A DNA stretch of 18,164 nucleotides from Acanthamoeba sp. SK_2022b (GCA_027943245.1 JANDJZ010000833.1:1-18164); one strand, 5' to 3'. Counted from the first letter of the stretch, positions 9,237-18,100 are shown. Numbers and translations are program-made. Notes: generated from the sequence alone by a model not told the origin.

Positions 9237-9350
9237 TGTTGTGGTGCAAGATGGAGTAAAGATGAAGAAAAAAAGCAACACTACAAGAACATAGCGATGT
9301 TGTCGACTCTTAATGCAAATCAATCTATCTAAAACGGAGACCTTGGGCAT
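9237..9350. promoter_or_regulatory. NOP16 promoter / tRNA-Lys upstream region
   Basis: This 114-bp gap holds the NOP16 promoter (minus) and the 5' flank of the plus-strand tRNA-Lys. I see no clear motif beyond A-rich stretches. Confidence 0.4.
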
Positions 9351-9357
9351 AGCAACA

Positions 9358-9430
9358 GCCGTCCTAGCTCAGTCGGTAGAGCGCAAGACTCTTAATCTTG
9401 TGGTCGTGGGTTCGAGCCCCACGGTCGGCT
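9358..9430 (+). tRNA. tRNA-Lys (anticodon CTT), copy 1
   Basis: A 73-base cloverleaf: acceptor GCCGTCC/GGTCGGC, D arm GCTC/GAGC, anticodon stem CAAGA/TCTTG around loop CTCTTAA, T arm GTGGG/CCCAC with TTCGAGC loop, discriminator T. It has no intron. The A box and the B box (GTTCGAGCC) are present, and a T6 pol III terminator follows at 9437-9442. The acceptor stem has a U5:U68 mismatch. Confidence 0.95.
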
Positions 9431-9436
9431 ATCTCC

Positions 9437-9442
9437 TTTTTT
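9437..9442 (+). terminator. Pol III T6 terminator of tRNA-Lys copy 1
   Basis: Six T residues on the sense strand, seven bases after the tRNA 3' end. Confidence 0.85.
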
Positions 9443-9498
9443 CTTGGAGAAAAGCGTCCTTTCGCCTACCACCGGTGCCGCACACCACAACCTCCCTC

Positions 9499-9523
9499 CT
9501 CTCTCTCTCTCTCTCTCTCTCTC
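9499..9523 (+). repeat. (CT)n tract in left inverted-repeat arm
   Basis: A dinucleotide tract matched by a (GA)n tract at about 10243-10268 in the right arm. The tract length is the only clear difference between the arms. Confidence 0.9.
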
Positions 9524-9552
9524 GAGAAAGCCCACTGAATAGGTTACTTCTT

Positions 9553-9976
9553 CAGCAGCTCTTTTGCCTACCACCAGTGCCTCACCACATCTAATTTTGT
9601 GAGACCCAGAACTTTGCAAGCTACTGGTGGAGGTGCATAGGCATGCATTAGGAGCTCAAGGGATTGGGTTACTAAGCTTCATATCTCAGTTAGTCCCTTC
9701 TTGGCCATGACTGCCCCACCCAACAACCACTACCACATAGAGTTGGTAGTTTTTGAGCTCATTTATGACCATGAATCACAAGGTGTAGCATTTTCTTAGA
9801 AAATAAAGGTGTAGGATTTTATATGTGCTACTGGAAGGAAGAAAAAGTTCAGGCAGGGATCTCACACCCTGCTCAGGTTGTCTTAGCGACACACCCACCA
9901 CACATAACAGGCAGGGCAGGCTATGCCAGTGTTGGTAGTGGTTGTTGGGTGGGGCAGTCATGGCCAAAAAGGGACT
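9553..9976. repeat. Non-coding spacer of tRNA cassette with nested 44-bp inverted repeat
   Basis: No gene is supported here. The 44-bp segment 9692-9735 is the reverse complement of 9933-9976 with one mismatch. The right copy is the 3' flank of tRNA-Ala and includes its T5 terminator. Also present are a partial second copy of the arm motif (GCCTACCACC at about 9572), a small palindrome ATTTTCT/AGAAAAT near 9790-9804, and two near-copies of AGGTGTAG.ATTTT around 9782 and 9808. Confidence 0.8.
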
Positions 9977-10049
9977 TGGAGGAGAAGGGTATCGATCCCT
10001 TTACCTCTCGCATGCTAAGCGAGCGCTCTACCATCTGAGCTACACCCCC
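9977..10049 (-). tRNA. tRNA-Ala (anticodon AGC)
   Basis: A 73-base minus-strand cloverleaf: acceptor GGGGGTG/CTCCTCC containing G3:U70, the universal alanine identity pair. D arm GCTC/GAGC, anticodon stem CTCGC/GCGAG around TTAGCAT, T arm AAGGG/CCCTT with ATCGATA loop, discriminator A. It has no intron. A T5 run on the minus strand at 9970-9966 is the terminator. There is a U6:U67 mismatch in the acceptor stem. Confidence 0.95.
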
Positions 10050-10215
10050 GAACGTAAATATTGCGGAGACATTTATGCCCTGTGCCCTTGCGGCCTTGTG
10101 TTTCTATTTATGTGGCTCTTGTTGCTCTCCTTCTCTTCTCTTTACACCGGTTGAGGTTCCTCAACTTTACCTTTTGTTGCAGTTCGGCATGGGTTTCGTG
10201 AGAAAGGTTTGGGGT
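10050..10215. other. Spacer between tRNA-Ala and right inverted-repeat arm
   Basis: About 166 bp, upstream of the minus-strand tRNA-Ala and beyond the right arm. It holds a small palindrome GAGGTTCCTC near 10151-10160. No gene is seen. Confidence 0.5.
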
Positions 10216-10415
10216 AAGAAGTAACCTATTCAGTGGGCTTTCTCGAGAGAGAGAGAGAGAGAGAGAGGAGGGAGGTTGTGGTGTGCGGCACCGGTGGTAG
10301 GCGAAAGGACGCTTTTCTCCAAGAAAAAAGGAGATAGCCGACCGTGGGGCTCGAACCCACGACCACAAGATTAAGAGTCTTGCGCTCTACCGACTGAGCT
10401 AGGACGGCTGTTGCT
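10216..10415 (-). repeat. Right arm of about 200-bp inverted repeat carrying tRNA-Lys
   Basis: Reverse complement of 9351-9552, including the tRNA-Lys gene, its T-run and the (CT)n tract; see the left arm. Confidence 0.9.
10336..10408 (-). tRNA. tRNA-Lys (anticodon CTT), copy 2
   Basis: Identical by eye to the plus-strand copy at 9358-9430 over all 73 bases, including the U5:U68 mismatch. Its terminator is a T6 run on the minus strand at 10329-10324. Confidence 0.95.
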
Positions 10416-10605
10416 TTATCAGGTCCCTCCAAGGCCACTTGCCTGGCTCGGTACACCAAGTGGGATGTTTCAGAGCCTTCTCCTTGCGCGAGCGGCGACT
10501 GTGAGCAAGAACAACAACCAGCCCCCATGTGTGCCAAGCGGGGCCAGGGAAGAACAAAATGGATGGCTAAATAAATATGGCAGTGAACTGGGCAGCACGG
10601 CGGCC
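10416..10605. other. Intergenic: tRNA 5' flank and ATP6AP2 3' end
   Basis: 190 bp between tRNA-Lys copy 2 and the ATP6AP2 stop codon, holding the 3' UTR of that gene. There is no clear minus-strand AATAAA. A GA-rich segment near 10540 is unremarkable. Confidence 0.45.
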
Positions 10606-12632
10606 TTAGGAGGACTTGGCGTGCAGAGCGGGGGAGTTGTAGATGACCGAGTCGCTGGTATCGTGCACCGACGCCATCACGACGCTGGCCGCAAGGGCGG
10701 CGAAGATGAGCATGACCGACGTCCAGATGATGATCTGGAACTCGGCGATGTCGTCCGACGAGGCGCCGCTGGAACCGTTGCCGCTGCTGTTGCCCACAAC
10801 CAGGCGCAGCACTTCGTCGTTCGCGCTGAGCCTGCCGAGAACAATACCGAGCGCACCGACACACGTTTAGCGACCAGCGTTACCGCAACTCTGAAAGGGG
10901 CTCGCGTGGGGGGGGGGGTGAGCTCACCTGGCCACGGCAAGGGCGGACATGGTGCCCTCAGCACAGTGAACCTCCAGGTTGGTGAGCGACGAGGAGAGGT
11001 GCGAGCAGACGAGCTCGCTCTGGGTCTCGCCGTTGGAGAGCCAGTTCACGAGGTAGACCTGGGGGAAGACCCTCTTGTTCTGGAGATCACCGCGATCACG
11101 TCAGACAGGAGAGCCTCTCTCTCTCTCTCTCTCTCCCTCTCTCATGAAGCTAAAGACACGTACGAAGAAGACAGAGTCGGCAGCGACAGCGTTCTGGACC
11201 TCCTGGGCGAGCTCCTCGGTGAGGTGCGACGAGGGAGTGGCGGACACGATCTCGGCGATGGAACGACCGTTGTAGAGGGCGTCGATCTCCTCGGTGACGA
11301 AGGAGATGGTGGTGGTGAGGATCGAGAGAGCGGCGCGGGCCTGGGCAGAGTCGACGCCATACTTGCGCTCGAGGCCCTGGAAAGTGAAGGAGAGAGAAAG
11401 CGAATGAACACACAAGCGCCACGTGCGACAACGTTGCTGTTGGTGTTGCATTGGGGGGGGGGCAGTACGTGGAGGCTGACGGCGAAGGTGAAGAAGTCCG
11501 AGGCCTTGTCGGCGACGAGGGTCTGCAGACGCTCATCGGTCTTGAGCTGGGCCACGAGCGAGCGCACGAAGCCGAGCTGGGCAAAGAACGCGGCGTCCTT
11601 CTACAAAGAGAGAACAAGTTCAGGAAGCTGGGCCATGTGGCGTAGCACGTGGAGTGGCCGTACCTTGTTGCTGAGGTCGAACTCAACGCCCTCAACGGAG
11701 AGACGCTTGGTGACGGCGTCGTAGGAACCGAGGGTGGCGGCGAAGGCCTCGACATCGGCGAAGGAGAGGGCCAGCTTGTCGGCGCCATCAGCGTAGACGC
11801 TGGCGAACTTCTGCGACTCCGAGTCCCAGTAGAGGGCGTGGTTGTTGGCGGCGGCGGGGAGCACGGCCGACTTGGCAGCCAGAGCGGAGGCGACCATGCG
11901 GCAGGTGGCGGCGGAGACGACGAGCGAGTTGCCGGCAAAGGCGGCGGTCACAACGTCCTGGAGGGAGGCGGCGCGGGCGCCAGCGTACTCGCTGCTGTAG
12001 GCGGAGATGATCTCGTGCTGGACCTGGTCGTACCAAGCGCGCTGGACGATGCCGTGCACGGAGGGGTTGGAACCGGTGAGGATGGAGGTGAGCCTGGCGA
12101 TGGAATCCGAGGGATACGCCTCAGTGGTGAGGGCGACGTTGCCTGCAAGAAAAAAAAAATGTCAAAATTGATTCAAGTAGCGGAATGCACCATCAAGCTT
12201 GAAGGTGAACCTACCGTAAGCATTGCTAGACTGAACGAAGAAGAGAACGTTGGCCCGGGGCAGATCAAGGAAATTGACACGGGGGAAGTTCTCGCGGTTG
12301 GCGCTAGGGTTCAGTGGGGCAACGCCCATGAGGTGCGCGATGAGATCCGCAACGGAGGTCTCGGGGAGCGAATCCTGGGTGAGCTTGACATTCTTGGAGA
12401 GGATGGTCAAGAAGGCCTGGCCGGCAGTGTAATCCTGAGAAGAAAGAAGATAAGTATAAAACGATTAACGATCCAGACGGGAATGCCGCATGATAATGGA
12501 ATGAACCTTCTGCCTGAGCACGAAATCACCGCTCCTGCTGGGGTAGTGACCATTCACCACCTCCGCGGGGAGGGCGAGAGCGGAAATGAGAGAGAGGGCG
12601 AGGAAAAGGGCCACAGCAAGCGAGCGCTGCAT
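10606..12632 (-). CDS. ATP6AP2: ATP6AP2 (renin receptor / V-ATPase accessory protein 2) homologue
   Basis: Exons 12632-12507, 12434-12215, 12142-11664, 11600-11469, 11376-11164, 11079-10928, 10831-10606; 515 residues. The signal peptide is MQRSLAVALFLALSLISALA. The lumenal part includes FLDLPRANVLFFVQSSNAYG, resembling the RPRATVMVMVKG strand of human ATP6AP2. The best match is GLERKYGVDSAQARAALSIL, then SFVTEEIDALYNGRSIAEIV, against the human stretch with KRYGEDSEQF and SLYGGNAVVEL. The C-terminus has one transmembrane segment (EFQIIIWTSVMLIFAALAAS) followed by VHDTSDSVIYNSP, like the family's D-P-G-Y-D-S-I-I-Y tail. ATP6AP2 aids V-ATPase assembly in the ER and endolysosomes. The lumenal domain is about 165 residues longer than in human. 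The exon 4 acceptor could also lie three bases downstream. The start lies 178 bp from the divergent nicalin start. Confidence 0.85.
11115..11143. repeat. (CT)n tract in ATP6AP2 intron 5
   Basis: A CT-rich dinucleotide tract (GA-rich on the sense strand) inside the intron 11163-11080. Confidence 0.85.
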
Positions 12633-12810
12633 CTTCGACGGCTGGAGTATCGGATTGAATGAATCGCGACAGAGCTTCTCTGGGCTACGAAAACACGCAA
12701 ACGCTTTTTCCGGTTCGCCACCTTAAACATTTTAATTTCTTTTTTTATCTTTTTTTTGTTAACCATCGAGCCGCGGTCATTTCATCTCTTTGTTCATTTT
12801 AGAATTCAAG
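12633..12810. promoter_or_regulatory. Shared divergent promoter of ATP6AP2 and nicalin
   Basis: A 178-bp gap between two start codons on opposite strands. The nicalin side has an AT-rich core (TTAAACATTTTAATTTC and T-runs, about 12723-12760), unlike the GC-rich coding flanks. ATTTTAG followed by AATTCAAG just before the nicalin ATG could be the acceptor of a 5' UTR intron. Confidence 0.55.
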
Positions 12811-14980
12811 ATGGGCTACGGCAGCGCGCCTTCGCCCCTCCGCCGCACGCTATTCATCGTGTTCTGTTTCTATCTCTCCTTCCTGCTCGATTTCACTGCC
12901 GGTCTCTACTCGTTCGATGTGTTTCGCATGATTCAATACGACAAGGCCGGTGCCCCCTTTGGTTCGCAGCGCACTAGCGTGAGCCTGCAGGCGGTCTCCA
13001 TCTCGGCCGACATTGCGCGCAAGATGGTGGTGGCACCCTACGAGCAGGTCGATCTCACTCTGATCGAGGAGGCGAATGCCAAGGCCGGCGGATTACTGAT
13101 TCTACTCCCGCCACGAGATGTTAAGCTACAACGTGGGGTCATAGAGAAATGGATGGAGGTCGAAGCCCAGCTCAATTCAAGGGAGCTCCGCATTCCAGTC
13201 TACTTCGCCGTGGTGACGCCAGAAATCGAGGAGGCGATGAACACTATCACCAGTGCTGGCACCGAAGAGGCCGTGGTAAGCGGTTTCCTCAGCTCCATCT
13301 ACTCGGATGAGTACGTGATGGTGGCGACCTCGGCTGATCCCTCTCCCATCACTGGCGTGTCGCTCACCAACTTCCAAGTACGCTTGCCCACCCTAATCTC
13401 GAGTGCCACTCACTGTCATTGTCTGCGCCGCAATCCGAATTTTACAATAATCGCGATTGCTGGATGTTTTTCCCTGGGTAGGGCTGGATCGCTGCGGGTA
13501 GCGGCAGCAGGGAGGACGACGAAGGAGCATCCCAGACCTCGACCATCGCCCTCGTTGCCCACTACGACAGCCTCGGCGTCGCGCCGGTGCGTCCATCGTC
13601 CTACCACTTCTTTGCTTGTGCCCTTCTTTCTCTGGGGGCTCGCCGCCATTGCTTACCAATTGTTTGCACGCCTCTTGACCGACCAGGAGCTTGCGACTAG
13701 CGCCGATGCCAACGGCAGCGGCGTCGCTGCTCTCCTCGAGCTTGCTCGCCTCTTCTCCAAGCTCTACTCTGGCATGCGCACGCAGGTATGCCTCTACCCT
13801 CCCCCTCCCCCCTCCAAGTAGCGTGCCTCGAGTAGCCTTCGTAATGACTTTGTGGCCGCGAGCAGGGCAAGTACAACCTGCTGCTGGTGCTCACCGCCGG
13901 CGGTCGCCTCAACTTTGCCGGCGCGCGCGTCTGGGCCGACCAGGCCGACCCTCGCCTCCTGGCGTCGATCGAGCTGGCCGTCTGCCTCGACTCCCTCGCC
14001 GCTGGCGACCAGCTCTACCTGCACGTGTCCCGTCCCGCCAAGGACCCCATCATCGGCCAGCTTTACAACGTACGCCTCTCCTCTTTTCCACTCGCACGAT
14101 GTGTCGAGTAGCGGCGTGTAGCGGCAGGGGGGAGGCGTTGCCAACCCTTTGTTTTCTGGGGGGGGTACACTACAGAGCCTTAAGGTGGCTGGTGCTGCCG
14201 AGGGCGTAGAGGTGGAGCTGGTGCACAAGAAGATCAACATCAGCGATCCCAACATCGCCTGGGAGCACGAGGTTTTCTCGCGCAAGCGTATTCCCGCCGC
14301 GACCGTCTCCCACTTTGCCCAGCACTCTGCCGGCCTCTTCTCCCGCTCGAACGTGCTCGACACCACGTACGCGTGCCCCCCCCCCCCTCCCATGCTCCCC
14401 CTCTCCAAACTGCTCTTCCGCATCGCTAGTCTCACTTGTCTCTTCCTCCACTGTACACAGGAGCCAGATCGACCTGGACGTGTTTGCGCGCAACGTGAAG
14501 GTGGTGGGCGAGGGCCTGGCCCGCTACGTCTACGGGCTGGGCAACCAGTCGGGCCAGGTGCTCGAGGGCTCCCACGCCGTCCACCCCGACTTCCTGCGCT
14601 CGTGGCTCGCCACCATTTCGTCGTTCCCGCGCGTCTATCCCTACCTCCCCGCCACGTCGCCGCTGTTGGGCGCCCTGGAGAAGGCCCTGGGCGAGCACGC
14701 CGAGGTGACGAAGCAGACGCAGCCGTGGGACGGCGAGGTGACCCCGGCCACCGGGACCGACGCCGACGTGTCGCGACCATCCAGGAAGGCGCCCTCGGTG
14801 GTCTTCTACCAGCCCACCACCGCGTCGTTGGCCGTCCACAAGGTCAAGCCCGGCACCTTTGATCTCCTCCTCACGGTCGTCATCGCCACCTACCTCGGCC
14901 TCGTCTACGTCTACTTCAAGGGCGTGTCGGAGACGATGAGGCAGGTCCAGGGCCTGCTCTCCTCCAAGAAGAAGAGATAA
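12811..14980 (+). CDS. NCLN: Nicalin, ER BOS-complex subunit (M28-like, single-pass)
   Basis: Exons 12811-13377, 13482-13586, 13687-13785, 13866-14069, 14176-14366, 14461-14980; 561 residues (human 563). The hydrophobic start (RRTLFIVFCFYLSFLLDF) is a signal or anchor; an in-frame Met at 12790 is possible but 12811 has the better context. The M28-like core shows IALVAHYDSLGVAP, then SADANGSGVAALLELARLFS (human D-S-N-G-S-G-V..LLELARLFS), YNLLLVLTAGGRLNFAG, LHVSRPAKD, VHKKINISD and AWEHEVFSRKRIPA. The C-terminus has VKPGTFDLLLTVVIATYLGL as the transmembrane helix and a basic KKKR end that suits ER retention. Nicalin pairs with NOMO and TMEM147 in the back-of-Sec61 complex of the multipass translocon. 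The family keeps the aminopeptidase fold without activity. Confidence 0.93.
14367..14460 (+). other. Nicalin intron 5 with C12 tract near the donor
   Basis: A GTACGC donor is followed 9 bases later by a run of 12 C (14376-14387), then C-rich sequence to the CACAG acceptor. One of several introns here with a C-tract just inside the 5' splice site. Confidence 0.85.
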
Positions 14981-15148
14981 GAGAGAAAACACCAAACGAA
15001 TGAAAGAGAGAGAGAGAGAGAGAAGAAGCGACGTTCGGCAATGATGAGCGTGGCGCGAGTCACAACGAATGATACACTGTTATTTATTCTTTTCTATCTC
15101 TTTCTCTCTCTCTCTCTCTCGCTCGCGTGGCCCGCTCGCCACGGCCGC
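14981..15148. terminator. Convergent 3' region of nicalin and vWA gene, facing GA/CT tracts
   Basis: Holds a (GA)n tract at about 15005-15024 and a (CT)n tract at about 15101-15121, which are mutually complementary. A minus-strand AATAAA at 15088-15083 lies 61 bases after the vWA gene stop codon. No nicalin AATAAA is evident. Confidence 0.65.
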
Positions 15149-18100
15149 TTACTGGCCTCGGCCGCTGCTGCCGCCGCTGGGCTTAGGAGTGAAGGCAGCG
15201 CGGCTGGCCGACTTGGCCTGGTAGATGGCCCGCGCCGCCTGATCCGAGCGCAGCTGCTGGCGACCCTGTTCCACGCGCGCGTTGTTAGCAAGAGAGGCTC
15301 CACCCCCCCCCCACTCGCTACTCGCGCCACTCGCTACTCGCGTCAGTCGAAAGAAGGCTTGGGCGATGTGTGCGTGTGTTTACCCTGAACCGCGAGCCCT
15401 CGTCGGCGTAGCCCTGGGGCGCGTCGATCTGCTGCATGGTGTCGAGCTGCCTGTCCAAATGCTGCGCCTGGGAGATGTAGGAGCCTGGCCAGAATAATTA
15501 TAATAATAATAATATTAATAATAAAACAAAAGGGAGTCAGCCAGGTCGAGGCGTGGAGCAAACGAAGAGGAGGCGGTGGGTGATCAGCGACGTACTGAAG
15601 GCGGCCTGCTGCTGTGGGGCGGCCTGGGGCGTGACCTGCTGCAGCAGGGACGTGTTCATGGATTGCCACTGCCTGGCGCCCTCGTAGTCGCCTGGTCGTG
15701 ATGCCCACGCGTCAGAGTGGAGGCCAGAATTATCGGGGAAAAATAAATAAATAATGAATGAATAAATAAATGAAAAAGGAGTGGTGGGCACCTCGCTGCG
15801 CCATGCGGCCGGCCTGCTGTACGGCGTTGTGGCCGATGACCGCGACGTCCACCTCTTTGAGGGCCTCCTCCTTCTGGGTCGTCACCTGATGGCGCGCACA
15901 TGCAAATAAGTAAACAATTATAAAAAAATAACACCAATAATAAACAACGACGGTGTTGGCACCTTCTGCTGCTTCGTCAAGACACGCACGCACTTGCTGC
16001 CGTCCAGTCGCGTGTAGTGGATCTATAGAGGCAGAGAGCGTCACACGTCAGCCGCCCAACGCCACGCCATGCGCGCACGCGAGAGGAGAGAGAGAGAGAG
16101 AGAGAGAGCACGAACCTGGACTTGGAAGGGCAGGGCGTCGCCGGCGTTGCGTTGGGCAAAGTCCTTCTTGACGCCGTACTCGAACGAGATGTCCGAGTCG
16201 GCGTTCACGTTGCCCACCTCCTTCTCCACGTGATTCGTGGCCTGCTGCTTGCCCTCCACCTCCATCTCGTCGTCGCCCATCTGCCATCCCCCCCCCCCCA
16301 GGATGACGTCAGCAGACTGAGCGATGGAGGAGAGGGGAGGGGGGGAGAGGCGTACCGCGTCATCGGACGAGCGCACGTACATGTTGGCGCTGAGCAGGAA
16401 GTGGAGCCGCACGTTCTTGGCGATGGTGGGCTTCTCCAGGATCGCGTCAAAGTTCTTCTCCAGCTGCAGCGGGTCCACGATGTCCACCTGCGTTCGGCCA
16501 CACCGCGCCCATCATCGCTCTCGTCAGTCCACAGAAGGGGAGCGTTTGTTTGGGGGGGGGGGTAGCGGCGGCGGCGTGCCTTGCCAGAGGTGAGGTCGGC
16601 GAGGATGCCCAGGTTCTCGAGCTTGCAGTCCTCGCCCTCGATGGAGACGGTGTTGATGACGATGCCCTGGGACCGGGCCTCCTCGGCCACGCGCCGGTAA
16701 AAGGTCTCGACGACCTCCTGGTCGGCCACGCTGCGCAGGGCGTCCATCGAGCCCAGCCCGACCGTGGCCAGCCCGTCCGTGCAGAGCAGGATCGTCCCGT
16801 TGGCCTTGGCCAGCGCCACCGCGCAGAGCGCGGCGGGGCCCAGCGCCGTCGCGCCCGTCTCCTGCAGCCCAAACACCTTGTCCACCAGCGCCTCGCTCGT
16901 CTCGCTCACCGGCCTGCGTTGGCATGGCGCGCGCGCGTGTGTGCGGTTAACGACGTGTGGTGGAGGGGGGAGGGGGGGGCGTGTGTGCGCGCACTTGCGG
17001 AGGGAGAGCTGGGAGGCGGCGGCGAAGAGGTTGTCGTAGGAGGTGAGGAGGTCGCCGGCAAAGGTCTTGGGCGCCTCGGACCCGTCGCCGAGCACGGTGA
17101 CGTCGCCGTTGAAGCAGATCACACCCACGCGGCGATTGGGCGACTTGATCTTGAGCTCCTGCAGCTGGCTCGCCACCGCCGCTTGCACGCACTACCCCCC
17201 CCCTCTCAATCAGCACCAGACATGCCTCGCGTGTCGCGTGTGGTTGGGGGGGGGGAGGTTACCTGGAGGCGGGAGATGTAGGTGACGTCGCGGCGTTGGC
17301 CGGGCATGAACTGGTCGCCCTCGATGAGGAAGCCGGCAAAGTCCTGTCGCCGCCTCTCCATGCCCTTGAGCTGCACCTTGCCCGGCACCTCTGTCGACAC
17401 GCACATCGACCCCGAAATGTCTGCGCTCCCCCCCCCAATGCCCACGCCCCCACCACAAATTCGATCAGCCAACCATTCGATCGATCGACCGGCCACTCGT
17501 CACCGTAGCAACAGACTCGACCGCTGTCCGGATAAAAGGGGGATCGAGCGTACCGATGACGAAGACGAGGTTGTTCTCGGCGGCGTCGCTGGCGGCGGGG
17601 GCCGGCTCGAGGAGGTAGTCGAGGGACTCGGCCTTGGGCACCTCCTCGTCCTCGAGCTCGATGTGGTTGTCGTGGCCGCAGAACTCGCAGTGCCAGACGC
17701 TGTCGCCCTCTGTGACCTCGGCCTCCTCCTCCTTCTCGGTCTTCTTCGTCGTCTCCCCCTCCTCCTTCTTTTCCACCTTCTTGATCGTGCTGTGTGTGTG
17801 TGTGTGTGTGTGTGTGGAATGAATGGAATGTGAGCGCGCAATCGGAATGCGCAGGAATGCGCGGGCCTTGGCGACGCACCTGAACGAGTTGAAGACGGCA
17901 GAGCAGCCCTGGCAGAAGACCGGGTCGCCGGTCATCATGGGCACGTCCTCGGCCAGCGAGCCCAGGCCCACCGTCAGCACGTTCGTGTCCACCTTCCTCG
18001 CCCTCTTGCGCGCGAACTGCGGCTTCTGCTGCTGCAGGCCCCGCCAGCGTCAGCCCCACCGAACGAACAAACGAACGAACGAACGAACGACCGCTCACCT

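Larger units (their letters stand above)
9351..9552 (+). repeat. Left arm of about 200-bp inverted repeat carrying tRNA-Lys
   Basis: The arm runs from AGCAACAG before the tRNA, through the tRNA, its T-run, a (CT)n tract and on to GGTTACTTCTT. Its reverse complement is at 10216-10415, identical by eye except for a 2-base difference in (CT)n length. The arms are separated by about 660 bp. Confidence 0.9.

Noticed and set aside
9351..10415. Inverted repeat as a transposon (MITE or terminal inverted repeats)
   Set aside because: No target-site duplication or transposase was seen, and the arms contain functional-looking tRNA genes with terminators.
10411..11724. 437-residue plus-strand ORF across the tRNA flank and ATP6AP2
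   Set aside because: It is antisense to well-supported ATP6AP2 exons, crosses their introns and reads as low-complexity Gly/Glu/Arg text; GC-rich third positions keep antisense frames open.
11649..12662. 337-residue plus-strand ORF
   Set aside because: Antisense shadow of ATP6AP2 exons 1-3, without domain signal.
13794..14780. 328-residue minus-strand ORF
   Set aside because: Arg/Ser/Pro-rich shadow of nicalin exons 4-6, whose family match is very strong.
16550..17281. 243-residue plus-strand ORF with many Val/Leu/His
   Set aside because: Antisense shadow of the vWA domain exons.
17259..18098. 279-residue minus-strand ORF
   Set aside because: Right strand but wrong frame; the CxxC zinc ribbon and MIDAS motifs are in the other frame of the vWA gene.
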